Below, piece by piece: positions 19,257 to 27,205 of a DNA stretch of 64,000 bases. Position 1 is the stretch's first letter. Each line of letters begins with the position of its first letter. The notes under the pieces are model-generated. The model did no database searches and was not told the origin of the DNA. It saw only the letters and a list, made by a program, of their open reading frames with translations. Made by a program: the position numbers and the translations under genes. Origin of the DNA: CAYVOV01 sp964453525 (GTDB lineage Bacteria; Chloroflexota; Dehalococcoidia; Dehalococcoidales; UBA2162); NCBI GenBank assembly GCA_964453525.1, contig CAYVOV010000005.1:62001-126000 (forward strand). The letters run 5' to 3'.

Positions 19257-19504
19257 AATCGCGGACAGGGTTTCATTCAGTTCTGGCTGGTACTTTTCCC
19301 GATTCCATTGGGGTGAAGTAATAAACAATCCACCTATGTCATTGCGAGCCCCGATTTTATCGGGGCGTGGCAATCTCTATTAATAAATTCGTATAGATTG
19401 CCTAGTCATTACATTCCTCGCAATGACAGTTTAATTAACCAGATGAAACCAGAACCTTCCATTTTTATTTCGAGTACTTTTAGGATATACTAAATACTGG
19501 TTCA
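19257..19504. other. Gap between surface protein and tRNA-Thr
   Basis: Contains a complete family A repeat (19339-19426). A TATACT box at 19486-19491 precedes the tRNA gene; its -35 is weak. No clear terminator for the surface protein gene is visible. Confidence 0.5.
19339..19426. repeat. Family A repeat, 88 bp with perfect 10-bp ends
   Basis: Same terminal TCATTGCGAG / CTCGCAATGA and same internal CCCCGATTTTATCGGGG hairpin as 1841-1936. The rest of the interior differs, so the ends and the hairpin are the conserved parts. Confidence 0.85.
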
Positions 19505-19580
19505 GCCAGCGTAGCTCAGCAGGCAGAGCAGCGGTTTCGTAAACCGCAGGTCAAGAGTTCGAATCTCTTCGCTGGCTCCA
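19505..19580 (+). tRNA. tRNA-Thr (anticodon CGT)
   Basis: A 76-nt cloverleaf with a perfect 7-bp acceptor stem (GCCAGCG with CGCTGGC), D arm GCTC...GAGC, anticodon stem GCGGT/ACCGC around loop TTCGTAA, and T arm AAGAG-TTCGAAT-CTCTT. Loop positions 34-36 read CGT, decoding ACG (Thr). The discriminator T is followed by an encoded CCA. Confidence 0.95.
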
Positions 19581-19665
19581 GTCCAAGACTGAACGTGTGA
19601 TTAACCGTGAATAGAACATTGTCTGCAAAAAATCTTGTTGCCCGGCTAAAGAGGAGGAAACTGGC

Positions 19666-20853
19666 ATGTCTGACGTTACCTATCGTGAATTGAATCCACC
19701 AAACCGTATCCTGATGGGACCCGGTCCAAGCAATGTCCACCCGCGCGTCCAGGCGGCACTGCTGGCGCCGGTAGTGGGGCATTTAGACCCGTATTTTGTC
19801 GGTGTTATGGAAGACACGGTAGGTCTGCTCCGCAAAGTATTCCGCACAGAGAACGGACTTACTTTACCCATTTCAGGCACCGGGTCGGCAGGTATGGAAG
19901 CAGGATTCGATAACTTCCTGGAGCCGGGAGACGTCGCCGTCATCGGTGTCAACGGCTTCTTCAGCGAACGCATGGTGGAGAACGCAACGAGGTGCGGAGC
20001 CCGGGTAGTCCGGGTGGATGCAGACTGGGGACGCATCATCGAGCCGGAGGCTCTGGAAGCTGCTCTAAAAACCGAGAAGAAAGTTAAACTTCTTGCCCTT
20101 GTCCACGCCGAGACCTCCACCGGCGTTCTCCAGCCCATCGAGGAAGCCTCTCGTTTAGCCAAACAATATGACTCCCTGTTACTTATCGATGCCGTGACTT
20201 CGCTCGGAGGTCATGAGCTAGCCGTGGATGACTGGGGAATAGATATCTGTTACAGCGGTACCCAGAAGTGTCTGGGCTGCCCGCCGGGGCTGGCCCCCTT
20301 GACCGCCAATGCCGGAGCCCTGGAGGCGCTGAATGCCCGCACAGATAGCGTCCATAGCTGGTACCTTGACCTGTCGCTGCTCTCCCACTACTGGGGCTCA
20401 GACAGGTTTTACCATCATACCGCGCCGATATCGATGGTCTACGCCTTATACGAGGCATTGACCATGGTTCTTGAAGAGGGACTGGAAAACCGTATTCGCC
20501 GCCACAGTAAAAATGGCCAGGCTGTCCGGGCGGGACTTGAAGCGATGGGGCTGGAGCTCCACGCTCAGCAGGGGCATCGCCTGAACGTGCTGACCACGGT
20601 GCGTATCCCGTCAGGTATTGACGATGCCAAAATCAGAGGTAGACTTCTCAATGAATGCAACATCGAGATTGGAGGCGGACTGGGAACCCTGAAAGGGAAG
20701 GTCTGGCGAGTCGGGCTGATGGGGCATTCTTCGACCGAAGAAAACCTGCTACTCTTTCTTTACAATCTGGAAAGGCTGCTTTCGGAAGAGGGATACGAAG
20801 TGGAGCCCGGCACTGGAGTAAAAGCTGCCGTACAGTCGCTCAGAGATAAATAA
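19666..20853 (+). CDS. Class V aminotransferase (alanine-glyoxylate type)
   Basis: A 395-residue PLP enzyme, longer than the serA-linked paralogue. It has LMGPGPSNVHPRV at the N-terminus, the cofactor loop SGTGSAGMEAG, Asp in IDAVTSLGG and the Schiff-base lysine K201 in GTQKCLGCPPGLAP. The GPGPSN start and the TQK-x-x-x-x-PPG site fit the serine/alanine-glyoxylate aminotransferase branch, so transfer from serine or alanine to glyoxylate is the likeliest activity. Substrate cannot be settled from sequence. A GAGGAGG ribosome site precedes the ATG. The next gene begins 22 bases downstream, suggesting an operon of two. Confidence 0.93.
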   Translation: MSDVTYRELNPPNRILMGPGPSNVHPRVQAALLAPVVGHLDPYFVGVMEDTVGLLRKVFRTENGLTLPISGTGSAGMEAGFDNFLEPGDVAVIGVNGFFSERMVENATRCGARVVRVDADWGRIIEPEALEAALKTEKKVKLLALVHAETSTGVLQPIEEASRLAKQYDSLLLIDAVTSLGGHELAVDDWGIDICYSGTQKCLGCPPGLAPLTANAGALEALNARTDSVHSWYLDLSLLSHYWGSDRFYHHTAPISMVYALYEALTMVLEEGLENRIRRHSKNGQAVRAGLEAMGLELHAQQGHRLNVLTTVRIPSGIDDAKIRGRLLNECNIEIGGGLGTLKGKVWRVGLMGHSSTEENLLLFLYNLERLLSEEGYEVEPGTGVKAAVQSLRDK

Positions 20854-20875
20854 AACCGGCGAGGCAATTTCTATA

Positions 20876-21646
20876 ATGAGTAATTTAATAGATAAACTTA
20901 ATAGACTTTCCCGTGGGGAGCAACAGCCCATCGGGTTCGGCGTAAAGCAGTCAGCCACGCCCGGTTTAAAAATACAGCTTATCGCCGGAACATCCCAGGA
21001 AAAGGCCGACGGTTCCGTAGAAACCATAGCTGGTGCTGACGCCGGACTGCTCCGCATCTCGAAATTAAGCACCGCCGCCGAGATCCTGAAAGAGTTAACC
21101 ACAAGTGTGCCCGATACTTTATGGGGCGTACGGCTGCCGGGCAGTTTCCGAGGAGAAACAAAACAGCTCACCGGGGCAGGCTGTGATTTCATTGTCTTCC
21201 CCACCGATACTCCGATAGCAGTGTCAGGAAACGATGAAACGGGCCGGATACTCGAAGTAGAGCCGTCACTGGATGAAGGGCTGCTGAGAACGGTAAGCGA
21301 ACTGCCGGTTGACGCCGTGCTCATTGCTGCCGAAGAAAAGAAAGCAAATTCACTTACCTGGCAGCGACTTATGCTCATTCAGCGCTTTTCCAGTTTGATG
21401 ACAAAACCCCTGCTGGTACAGACACTGGCAAAGCTGACCGGCAGCGAGCTTCTGGCACTCTGGGAAGCGGGAGTCAGCGGAGTGGTCGTCGAAACCGATG
21501 GACAGGACCGGATAAAGAAACTACGCCAAGAGATTGATAAAGTCGATTTCCCTTCACAGCGGCGCCGTGAAAGGTCGGGGGCAGTACTGCCCCGCACCGG
21601 CAGAGAGACAGGTACAAATATAATCGATAGCGAAGCGGACGAATAA
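20876..21646 (+). CDS. Conserved-looking hypothetical protein, barrel-like
   Basis: A 256-residue soluble protein. Alternating strands and helices, with segments such as GADAGLLRI, CDFIVFPTD, VDAVLIAAEE, KPLLVQTLA and AGVSGVVVET at regular spacing, look like a TIM-barrel fold, perhaps incomplete. The C-terminal 40 residues are charged and probably disordered. No active-site motif that names a family was recognised. It lies 22 bases after the aminotransferase, so a role in the same pathway is possible, and it converges with the ABC permease, only 6 bases apart. Confidence 0.75.
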   Translation: MSNLIDKLNRLSRGEQQPIGFGVKQSATPGLKIQLIAGTSQEKADGSVETIAGADAGLLRISKLSTAAEILKELTTSVPDTLWGVRLPGSFRGETKQLTGAGCDFIVFPTDTPIAVSGNDETGRILEVEPSLDEGLLRTVSELPVDAVLIAAEEKKANSLTWQRLMLIQRFSSLMTKPLLVQTLAKLTGSELLALWEAGVSGVVVETDGQDRIKKLRQEIDKVDFPSQRRRERSGAVLPRTGRETGTNIIDSEADE

Positions 21647-21652
21647 CGCTTT

Positions 21653-23356
21653 TCACTCCATAACCTTAGCCCAGACCGCTTTCGAGCGGAAGCCGAGCCT
21701 TTCAAGTAGAGCATCTCCCGCCATAACCCAGGTCAGAAGAAGTATCGCCAGCCACAGGGAGGGCCAGTACAGTATCCATGGGGCTTCGAGCATGTACTGC
21801 CTTCCCGTACCTGAAAGCATGCCGCCGAGCTCCGCAGTCGGTGGCGGAACCCCGAATCCGAGGTAACTGGCAGTGGTGATATAGAGAATACCACCGGCAA
21901 CAGTGAAGATGAGCATTACCGGAACCGCCCGCAGTAATTCCTGAAGCCAGTTCTCCTGTTCCGGTAACGAGAGGTAAGCCTCCCGTATCATTTCCGCAGC
22001 CCGGGGCAGCAGCACCAGGCTGGCAACCAGGGCGAGAAATAAGGCAACAGGTCCTACAATGCTCATCACCAGCAGGAGCAGCACCAGCCAGGGAAAGGCG
22101 GTGATTATCTCTCCGGGCAGCATCACCAGTTCCTCAAGAATATCGCCCGGCACGTTGTTTTTCTTCCTGAAATAAGCCGACAGTGTCGCCCAGCCGGTAG
22201 CGAGAACAACCAGGACTCCGGCACAGGTAAGCCCGGCAAATAAGTCTGTCCTGGTTCCATAGAGCAGACGACTCAGTATGTCCCGCCCCAGGTTGTCCGT
22301 GCCCAGAATGTGCTCCGCCGATGGTGCCACCAATCTGTCAGTCATTGACATTTCATTGAAACCGTAAGGCGCCAGTAGCGGAGTGGCTATTGCTGCCAGA
22401 ATGGAAATACCAGTCAGTACGAGACAGAATATCAGCCAGCCTTTCGGTATTGCCAATCGCAGTGATTTATCTTCATCCACCTCGGCCGGTGATGTTACAG
22501 GATTGCCGAAGTGATTATAGGCAATCTCGACTAGCCCGGCGACCAGCTTCACCAGCACCACAATGACTGCAAAGACCCAGGCGATACCGAAGACTACCGG
22601 GAAATCTCTCATAAATATGCTGCTTATGAAAAGCCGCCCCAGTCCGGGATAAACCCAGATTTGCTCAGCCGATATAATAATAACAATGAGAACTCCTACC
22701 AGCCTGAGCAATCTGATTACCAGGCTGATAGCCAGGTGACGTACCAGTGACATGCGGGAGATGTCTTCCGGCAGGTTCGCCATTTCCCCGTGACCTGCCT
22801 GGACGAGCAGCCAGACAGGCAGCAGCGAGGCTAAGAATGCCGACCAGAACACCAGCACCGGGGAGTCTCCCGATATTGACCAGCTCCAGCCGAGAGTCAT
22901 AAAAACGATGAAAACAGCGCCGACAGCGAATCTGGGAACACTGACACCGCCGCTAACAATCACCAGCCGTAATATGCTTCTCAGCCGCGCCAGCCAGCCG
23001 GGGCGGATGGTGACACGACTGATGAGCGTACCGAGAAAAAGCAGCACGGCGGCGATAACCAGACCGAACAGTCCGGTCAGAGCGAGAAACCGCAGGGTAA
23101 TGCCCAGACGCGGCCCGATTACTGCCAACACTGACTCACCTTTAAATAACGAACTGGACCAGTCCCAGTTGCCCGAGTTATGCGAGATATCGATGTTCGC
23201 CTGCCCGGCCATTTGTGCCTTCATCAGGTCAATCATACTATCGGGAATTGCCGTTCTCAGCCCGAAAAGAACCAGCCACACTATAAGGAGAATCAGCCCG
23301 GCGAAGACCACCCGCCGCACTACCGCCATAACCGCTCGTCTGGTTTCAGGACTCAT
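21653..23356 (-). CDS. Fused OppB-OppC-type ABC transporter permease
   Basis: A 567-residue membrane protein that joins two permeases normally made separately. The N-terminal half (about 1-300) has the OppB/DppB layout: one early helix, a long extracytoplasmic segment, then further helices. The C-terminal half (about 305-567) starts with a new helix and carries the OppC/DppC hallmark HILGTDNLGRDILSRLLYGT. Such proteins form the channel of peptide or nickel importers. No ATPase or binding-protein gene is nearby, so partners must be encoded elsewhere or the protein may be an orphan. Residues at the fusion point (NPVTSPAEVDEDKSLRL) are hydrophilic. Substrate unknown. Confidence 0.88.
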   Translation of the reverse strand: MSPETRRAVMAVVRRVVFAGLILLIVWLVLFGLRTAIPDSMIDLMKAQMAGQANIDISHNSGNWDWSSSLFKGESVLAVIGPRLGITLRFLALTGLFGLVIAAVLLFLGTLISRVTIRPGWLARLRSILRLVIVSGGVSVPRFAVGAVFIVFMTLGWSWSISGDSPVLVFWSAFLASLLPVWLLVQAGHGEMANLPEDISRMSLVRHLAISLVIRLLRLVGVLIVIIISAEQIWVYPGLGRLFISSIFMRDFPVVFGIAWVFAVIVVLVKLVAGLVEIAYNHFGNPVTSPAEVDEDKSLRLAIPKGWLIFCLVLTGISILAAIATPLLAPYGFNEMSMTDRLVAPSAEHILGTDNLGRDILSRLLYGTRTDLFAGLTCAGVLVVLATGWATLSAYFRKKNNVPGDILEELVMLPGEIITAFPWLVLLLLVMSIVGPVALFLALVASLVLLPRAAEMIREAYLSLPEQENWLQELLRAVPVMLIFTVAGGILYITTASYLGFGVPPPTAELGGMLSGTGRQYMLEAPWILYWPSLWLAILLLTWVMAGDALLERLGFRSKAVWAKVME

Positions 23357-23498
23357 CGGCAGAAATCTCCCTTAGGATTAGTTCAGAATAGAGGGGTTAT
23401 TAATCGTTCATTCTACACCAGATAAATATAAGGGTTCAAGGCTGCAAATTATGATGAACTAAGAGGGCATGATTATTTAAAGGGGAGGAATTGTCACA

Positions 23499-24179
23499 TT
23501 ATGCTGAACGAAGAAAGTACTTAATCATCACCCGTGAGTCATCTATACGGTCGGTCGAGAATAAAGGCGCCATTGAATTCTCAAATTCCGCCCGGAGATG
23601 GATAAAAATCGGTCGCTCGAGGTATTCTTCCAGCCTCTGCATGTATCCAGCGTGCGGGTGGTCCGGATTCGGGATATCCAGGACAACACGGGAGCCGGAT
23701 TTGAGGACCCTGTGTAGTTCGGCCAGCCCGGTACCGATATAATCGAGCGTGCAGTATTCCAGGACTCCGATTACAGCAGCAATATCAAAGAAGCCATCAT
23801 CATACGGCATTCTTGAAATATCGGCTACCTTCAGGCCGCCAATCGACAAATGCTCCCGCCTTACAAATTCTTTCATCGCCTCGATTAGTGCCGGGCTTAT
23901 GTCAACTCCATAAAAAGTTGAAGGCCATTTATCAAGGCGGTAGTTCACCAGATTGGCCGAGCAGCCGACATCGAGAAAACGCATTCCGGGCTGAGGAGCC
24001 AGATATTCCCTGACGTCGCCAGCGCCGCTGTTCAGGAAATCACGCTCTTCCGCCATTGACTTGAAGAACAGGGAATTCTTTATCTCATCCGGAACATTCC
24101 CAAGGGGGTCGATTCCATTCCTGAACTGCTCTACGGTAAGGTCGTAAGCTCTGCGGACTCTATCAAGCTGCTCATCCAT
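23499..24179 (-). CDS. Class I SAM-dependent methyltransferase
   Basis: A 226-residue protein with a Rossmann-type methyltransferase fold. Motif I is MRFLDVGCSANLVNYRL (the usual glycine-rich loop is altered to GCSAN), followed by FYGVDISPALIEAM (acidic end of strand 2), DGFFDIAAVIGVLEYC (motif IV region) and LHRVLKSGSRVVLDIP. The substrate is not evident. It starts 14 bases after guaB3, so the two are likely co-transcribed leftward. Confidence 0.85.
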   Translation of the reverse strand: MDEQLDRVRRAYDLTVEQFRNGIDPLGNVPDEIKNSLFFKSMAEERDFLNSGAGDVREYLAPQPGMRFLDVGCSANLVNYRLDKWPSTFYGVDISPALIEAMKEFVRREHLSIGGLKVADISRMPYDDGFFDIAAVIGVLEYCTLDYIGTGLAELHRVLKSGSRVVLDIPNPDHPHAGYMQRLEEYLERPIFIHLRAEFENSMAPLFSTDRIDDSRVMIKYFLRSA

Positions 24180-24193
24180 TACGTATCATCAGG

Positions 24194-25342
24194 TCAGGTC
24201 TGTGCCAGTTGCCAGTACTTGCCCTCGGTGGTAATCGCCGGAGCGATAACCATCTCCGTCTTGTGCATTTCTCGGATATTGAAGGCGCCGCAGACGCCCA
24301 TCGCGGTGCGGAGAGCTCCGATGAGGTTGTGACTGCCATCGGTAACCGATGATGGACCGAAAAGTATCTGCTCCAGCGTGCCGTTTGTACCCACTTTTAT
24401 CCGCGTTCCTCTCGGCAGTGCGGCATGAGGACTTGCCATCCCCCAGTTATAGCCGTGCCCCGGCGACCCTTCAGCCTGGGCCAGGATGGCTCCCAGCATT
24501 ACGGCATCGGCTCCGGCAGCGATTGCTTTGCACAGGTCACCGCCTTTACGTATCCCTCCATCACCAATGATGGGTACATAGCGCCCTGATTCCTTCTGGT
24601 ACTGGTCTCTGGCGGCAGCGCAGTCGATTATCGCCGTTATCTGGGGAACGCCAAGACCAAGGACTTCCCTGGTAGTACATTCAGCCCCGGGACCGACACC
24701 GACAAGGACACCGGCAATACCGGTCCTCATCAACTCCAGGCAGGCAGAGTAGCTCACGCAGTTACCGACCATAACCGGAATCGGTACGGCCTCAATGAGC
24801 TCCTGGAATATTAGTCCACGGATACTCTTTGAGGTGTGGCGGGCGGAAGTAACCGTGGATGCTACAACAAGTATATCAGCCCCGGCTTCAACAGTCAGCG
24901 GAGCAAAGCGCTTTGTATTTGCCGGCGTGGCTGATGCGGCGGCTGTTCCGCCGGCTTTCTTAATTGCCTCAATCCGTTCGCCAATTAAATTTTCCTTAAC
25001 CGGCTGAGAATAAATTTTCTGAAGCAGGACAGTGGCTTCGGCGGCGGGAGCCCGGGCAATTTCCGCCAGGACATCTTCGGGATTTTCATAGCGGGTTTGC
25101 ACTCCCTCAAGATGTAATACGGCGAGACCTCCCAGCTTGCTCAACGCCACGGCGAAGTTGACGTCCACGACAGCGTCCATAGCGGAAGCTAGAATCGGAA
25201 TGTCTAATGTAATATCACCTATCTTGAATTCGATATTTGTCTGTTCGGGGTTAATTGTTACGTCTCCGGGAACGAGTGCTACCTCGTCAAAACCATAGGA
25301 ACGCCTGAGTTCTTTAAATTTGGGTAAATTTGGAACGGCCAT
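24194..25342 (-). CDS. GuaB3-family IMP dehydrogenase-related protein
   Basis: The ATG at 25342 (MAVPNLPKFKELRRSYGFDE) is chosen because GGGGAG precedes it and an in-frame ATG 30 bases upstream would fall in the likely promoter. The 382-residue protein is a TIM barrel of the IMPDH/GMPR superfamily without the CBS pair. It shows DVTINPEQ, ILASAMDAVVD, the catalytic-loop cysteine in GPGAECTTREVLG, and PIIGDGGIRKGGDLCKAIAAGADAVMLG. GuaB3 proteins in other phyla have been linked to purine metabolism, with reaction direction debated. It is the first gene of a leftward group with the methyltransferase. Confidence 0.92.
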   Translation of the reverse strand: MAVPNLPKFKELRRSYGFDEVALVPGDVTINPEQTNIEFKIGDITLDIPILASAMDAVVDVNFAVALSKLGGLAVLHLEGVQTRYENPEDVLAEIARAPAAEATVLLQKIYSQPVKENLIGERIEAIKKAGGTAAASATPANTKRFAPLTVEAGADILVVASTVTSARHTSKSIRGLIFQELIEAVPIPVMVGNCVSYSACLELMRTGIAGVLVGVGPGAECTTREVLGLGVPQITAIIDCAAARDQYQKESGRYVPIIGDGGIRKGGDLCKAIAAGADAVMLGAILAQAEGSPGHGYNWGMASPHAALPRGTRIKVGTNGTLEQILFGPSSVTDGSHNLIGALRTAMGVCGAFNIREMHKTEMVIAPAITTEGKYWQLAQT

Positions 25343-25362
25343 TTTGCTCCCCTTTTTAAGAA

Positions 25363-25391
25363 AATATAGCAAAACCGCCGCTTTAAATCAA
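25363..25391 (-). promoter_or_regulatory. Promoter of guaB3, extended -10
   Basis: On the minus strand: TTGATT (25391-25386), a 17-base spacer and TATATT (25368-25363), preceded by TGC. The start point would be about 14 bases before the guaB3 ATG, a short leader that still includes GGGGAG. Confidence 0.7.
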
Positions 25392-25539
25392 GGAAAAATG
25401 CCTTAATGGTATTATTGATTTTCTGGACAACAAGTGCGTTCTTACCTCCTTAATACACCTCTCCATACAGGACGATGTATATCCTATCTCCGTTAAATTC
25501 GCCCCTATTTGCAGAAGCTTTAGTTTGAAATGGTTTATC

Positions 25540-25690
25540 GCTGTTACCCCGAGCACATTCGCTCCGCTCAGTGTAAACTCCGTGAAAGGTCTCAGGGAAG
25601 AGGGGGATTACCTTGACTCTCCACCCTGAGATTCTTCGTCCGCCAGAGGCGGACTCCAGAATGACTTTTGAGGCAAGGCCCTTACCAAGG
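25540..25690 (-). repeat. Family B repeat, about 150 bp
   Basis: Contains CGAGCACATTCGCTCCGCTC, AGTGTAAACTCC, then CCTGAGATTCTTCGTCCGCC-AGAGGCGGAC-TCCAGAATGAC-TTTTGAGGCAAGGCC. Copies at 33433-33570 (same orientation) and 43645-43785 (inverted) match across the whole length. The inner GTCCGCC-AGA-GGCGGAC forms a hairpin. Confidence 0.88.
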
Positions 25691-25774
25691 GGAAGGAGGA
25701 TAAAGGGGGATGGGGTTTCCATGATACATAATATCGCTGAATAAAACACGTTAAATTAATGATAATGGGGTGTC

Positions 25775-25798
25775 TAAGAGGGGCGTAAGCCCCTCTTA
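25775..25798. repeat. Mini-hairpin, perfect 10-bp stem
   Basis: TAAGAGGGGC-GTAA-GCCCCTCTTA. The same AAGAGGGGC/GCCCCTCTT stem recurs at 43595-43615 and 47481-47505. Confidence 0.8.
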
Positions 25799-25871
25799 AT
25801 CTTCCTGTAGGGAGGCGGGCAGGAATAGATAAAAGCAGGAGGATGGGGTTTTAACAAATTAAGAATCTAAT

Positions 25872-26023
25872 AGATTCCTTTTACTTAATCTTGGTTGTAC
25901 AGACAACAATAAATATTTATATTTCTCTCGCCGCTATGGTTCGACAGGCTCAGGGTGAGCGGCATCCATTCCCGCTCACCCTGAGTTTGTCGAAGGGTCT
26001 CCAACTAAGATTGAGCAGAATCA
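25872..26023. repeat. Family C repeat, about 150 bp
   Basis: Inverted copy of 10512-10660: CTTTTACTTAATCTTGGTTG, then ACAGACAACAATAAATATTTAT, GGTTCGACAGGCTCAGGGTG, CCCTGAGTTTGTCGAAGG and CAACTAAGATTGAGCAGAAT. The outer TTAATCTTGGTTG and CAACTAAGATTGA form imperfect terminal inverted repeats. Confidence 0.85.
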
Positions 26024-26037
26024 ATAGATTCCAAAGC

Positions 26038-26066
26038 TAGACAGGCACTAAGGCAGAGGTTATAAT
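26038..26066 (+). promoter_or_regulatory. Promoter of the rsmI-metG group
   Basis: TAGACA (26038-26043), a 17-base spacer and TATAAT (26061-26066). Transcription would begin near 26073, about 42 bases before the rsmI ATG. Confidence 0.7.
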
Positions 26067-26114
26067 AACTATGGAGCCTGACTTCGCCGTATGACTACAG
26101 GATGATAAGAGCTG

Positions 26115-26960
26115 ATGCCCACCCTCTATGTTGTAGCCACTCCCATCGGTAATCTGGAGGACATTTCATTGCGTGCCCTCCGTATCCTCCGTGAAGTGAA
26201 GCTCATAGCTGCCGAAGATACCCGTAAAACAAGGCGACTCCTTACCGCCCATAATATCAGGACACCAATGACAAGTTATTACGAACATAACAAACTGACC
26301 AAGCTTGACTTTATTATTGGTTCTCTCGAGGAAGGGGATGTCGCCCTTGTTTCCGAGGCTGGAACACCGGGTATGTCCGACCCCGGTTATGAGCTGATTG
26401 CGGAAGCCAGCCGGAAAGGTATACCGGTTGTGCCGGTTCCCGGACCTTCTGCCGTCGTTGCCGCCGTTACAGTCTCCGGACTGGCTACGGACAGGTTCCT
26501 CTACCTGGGATTCCTGCCTCGCAAGGCAGGCAGCAGGCAAAAGCTATTGGAGTCCATCACTGGCGAGCCCGGCACAATCGTAATACTTGAAGCTCCTCAC
26601 CGCCTGACGGCCACGCTAAAGGCGATACTGGATATTCTCGGTGATAGAAGAATCGCCGTCTGCCGTGAACTTACAAAGATTCACGAAGAAGTATTCCGGG
26701 CAAGAATCAGCCGGGCAATTGACCATTTTAAAGAGCCCAGGGGGGAATTCACCCTTGTTATTGAAGGCAGTACTGAAACAAATAGACCGCTATTAACAGA
26801 GGACACGGAGAAGCAGTTACATAAGATGCGTCTGTCCGGTGTGACCGCCAGGGAAGCGATATCCCGGGTAGCTTCAGAAACAGGACTATCGAGAAAAGAG
26901 CTGTACCGTGCCTGGCTTAAGGAAGAATACGGAAAAGAATCTGGAGGGGGAAATGCGTAG
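26115..26960 (+). CDS. rsmI: 16S rRNA 2'-O-methyltransferase RsmI
   Basis: A 281-residue SAM-dependent enzyme of the tetrapyrrole-methylase fold that methylates the ribose of C1402 in 16S rRNA. Diagnostic segments are VVATPIGNLEDISLRAL, AEDTRKTRRLL, SEAGTPGMSDPGYEL and PGPSAVVAAV. The C-terminal part (about 240-281) includes SRKELYRAWL. Its end overlaps the next gene by 8 bases. It is the first gene of a rightward group rsmI, zinc ribbon, metG, polyprenyl synthase. Confidence 0.96.
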   Translation: MPTLYVVATPIGNLEDISLRALRILREVKLIAAEDTRKTRRLLTAHNIRTPMTSYYEHNKLTKLDFIIGSLEEGDVALVSEAGTPGMSDPGYELIAEASRKGIPVVPVPGPSAVVAAVTVSGLATDRFLYLGFLPRKAGSRQKLLESITGEPGTIVILEAPHRLTATLKAILDILGDRRIAVCRELTKIHEEVFRARISRAIDHFKEPRGEFTLVIEGSTETNRPLLTEDTEKQLHKMRLSGVTAREAISRVASETGLSRKELYRAWLKEEYGKESGGGNA

Positions 26961-27171
26961 AGGCTGTATATCTTCAGGTAACATTCAGTGTATGGAGTGC
27001 CAGCGTATCATACCGCACTCGGAACGCTATCTGGCTGTTGAGGAAGAAAACGGACTGGAGGCAGTAGAGGGGGGACAGACCGCGTATTATTGCACCGAAT
27101 GTGCCCTGAAAAAAGGTTATGCTACTTACAAGGAAGAAAAGGATGGTAGAATTTTAACTTTCTTTACCTAG
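26953..27171 (+). CDS. Small double-CxxC zinc protein
   Basis: The ATG at 26953 is chosen because it follows a strong GGAGGGGG site inside the end of rsmI. The 72-residue product has CMECQ near residue 13 and CTECA near residue 49, a likely single zinc site of ribbon type. It lies between rsmI and metG, 34 bases before the latter, and is probably translated with them. No specific function is recognised; a link to translation is only suggested by position. Confidence 0.75.
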   Translation: MRRGCISSGNIQCMECQRIIPHSERYLAVEEENGLEAVEGGQTAYYCTECALKKGYATYKEEKDGRILTFFT

Positions 27172-27205
27172 ACTTGGCTTACGTAACCCGGATTATGGTA
27201 AGGTA

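Larger units (their letters stand above)
25392..26114. other. Repeat-rich intergenic region, about 720 bp
   Basis: Between divergent guaB3 and rsmI. It holds a family B element (25540-25690), a mini-hairpin (25775-25798), a family C element (25872-26023) and the rsmI promoter. Open frames across it come from repeat sequence and are not called as genes. Confidence 0.75.

Noticed and set aside
25450..25749. Open frame of 99 codons on the minus strand
   Set aside because: It lies across a family B repeat and contains translated repeat sequence (for example YTERSECARG). The same peptide appears in frames over the other copies.
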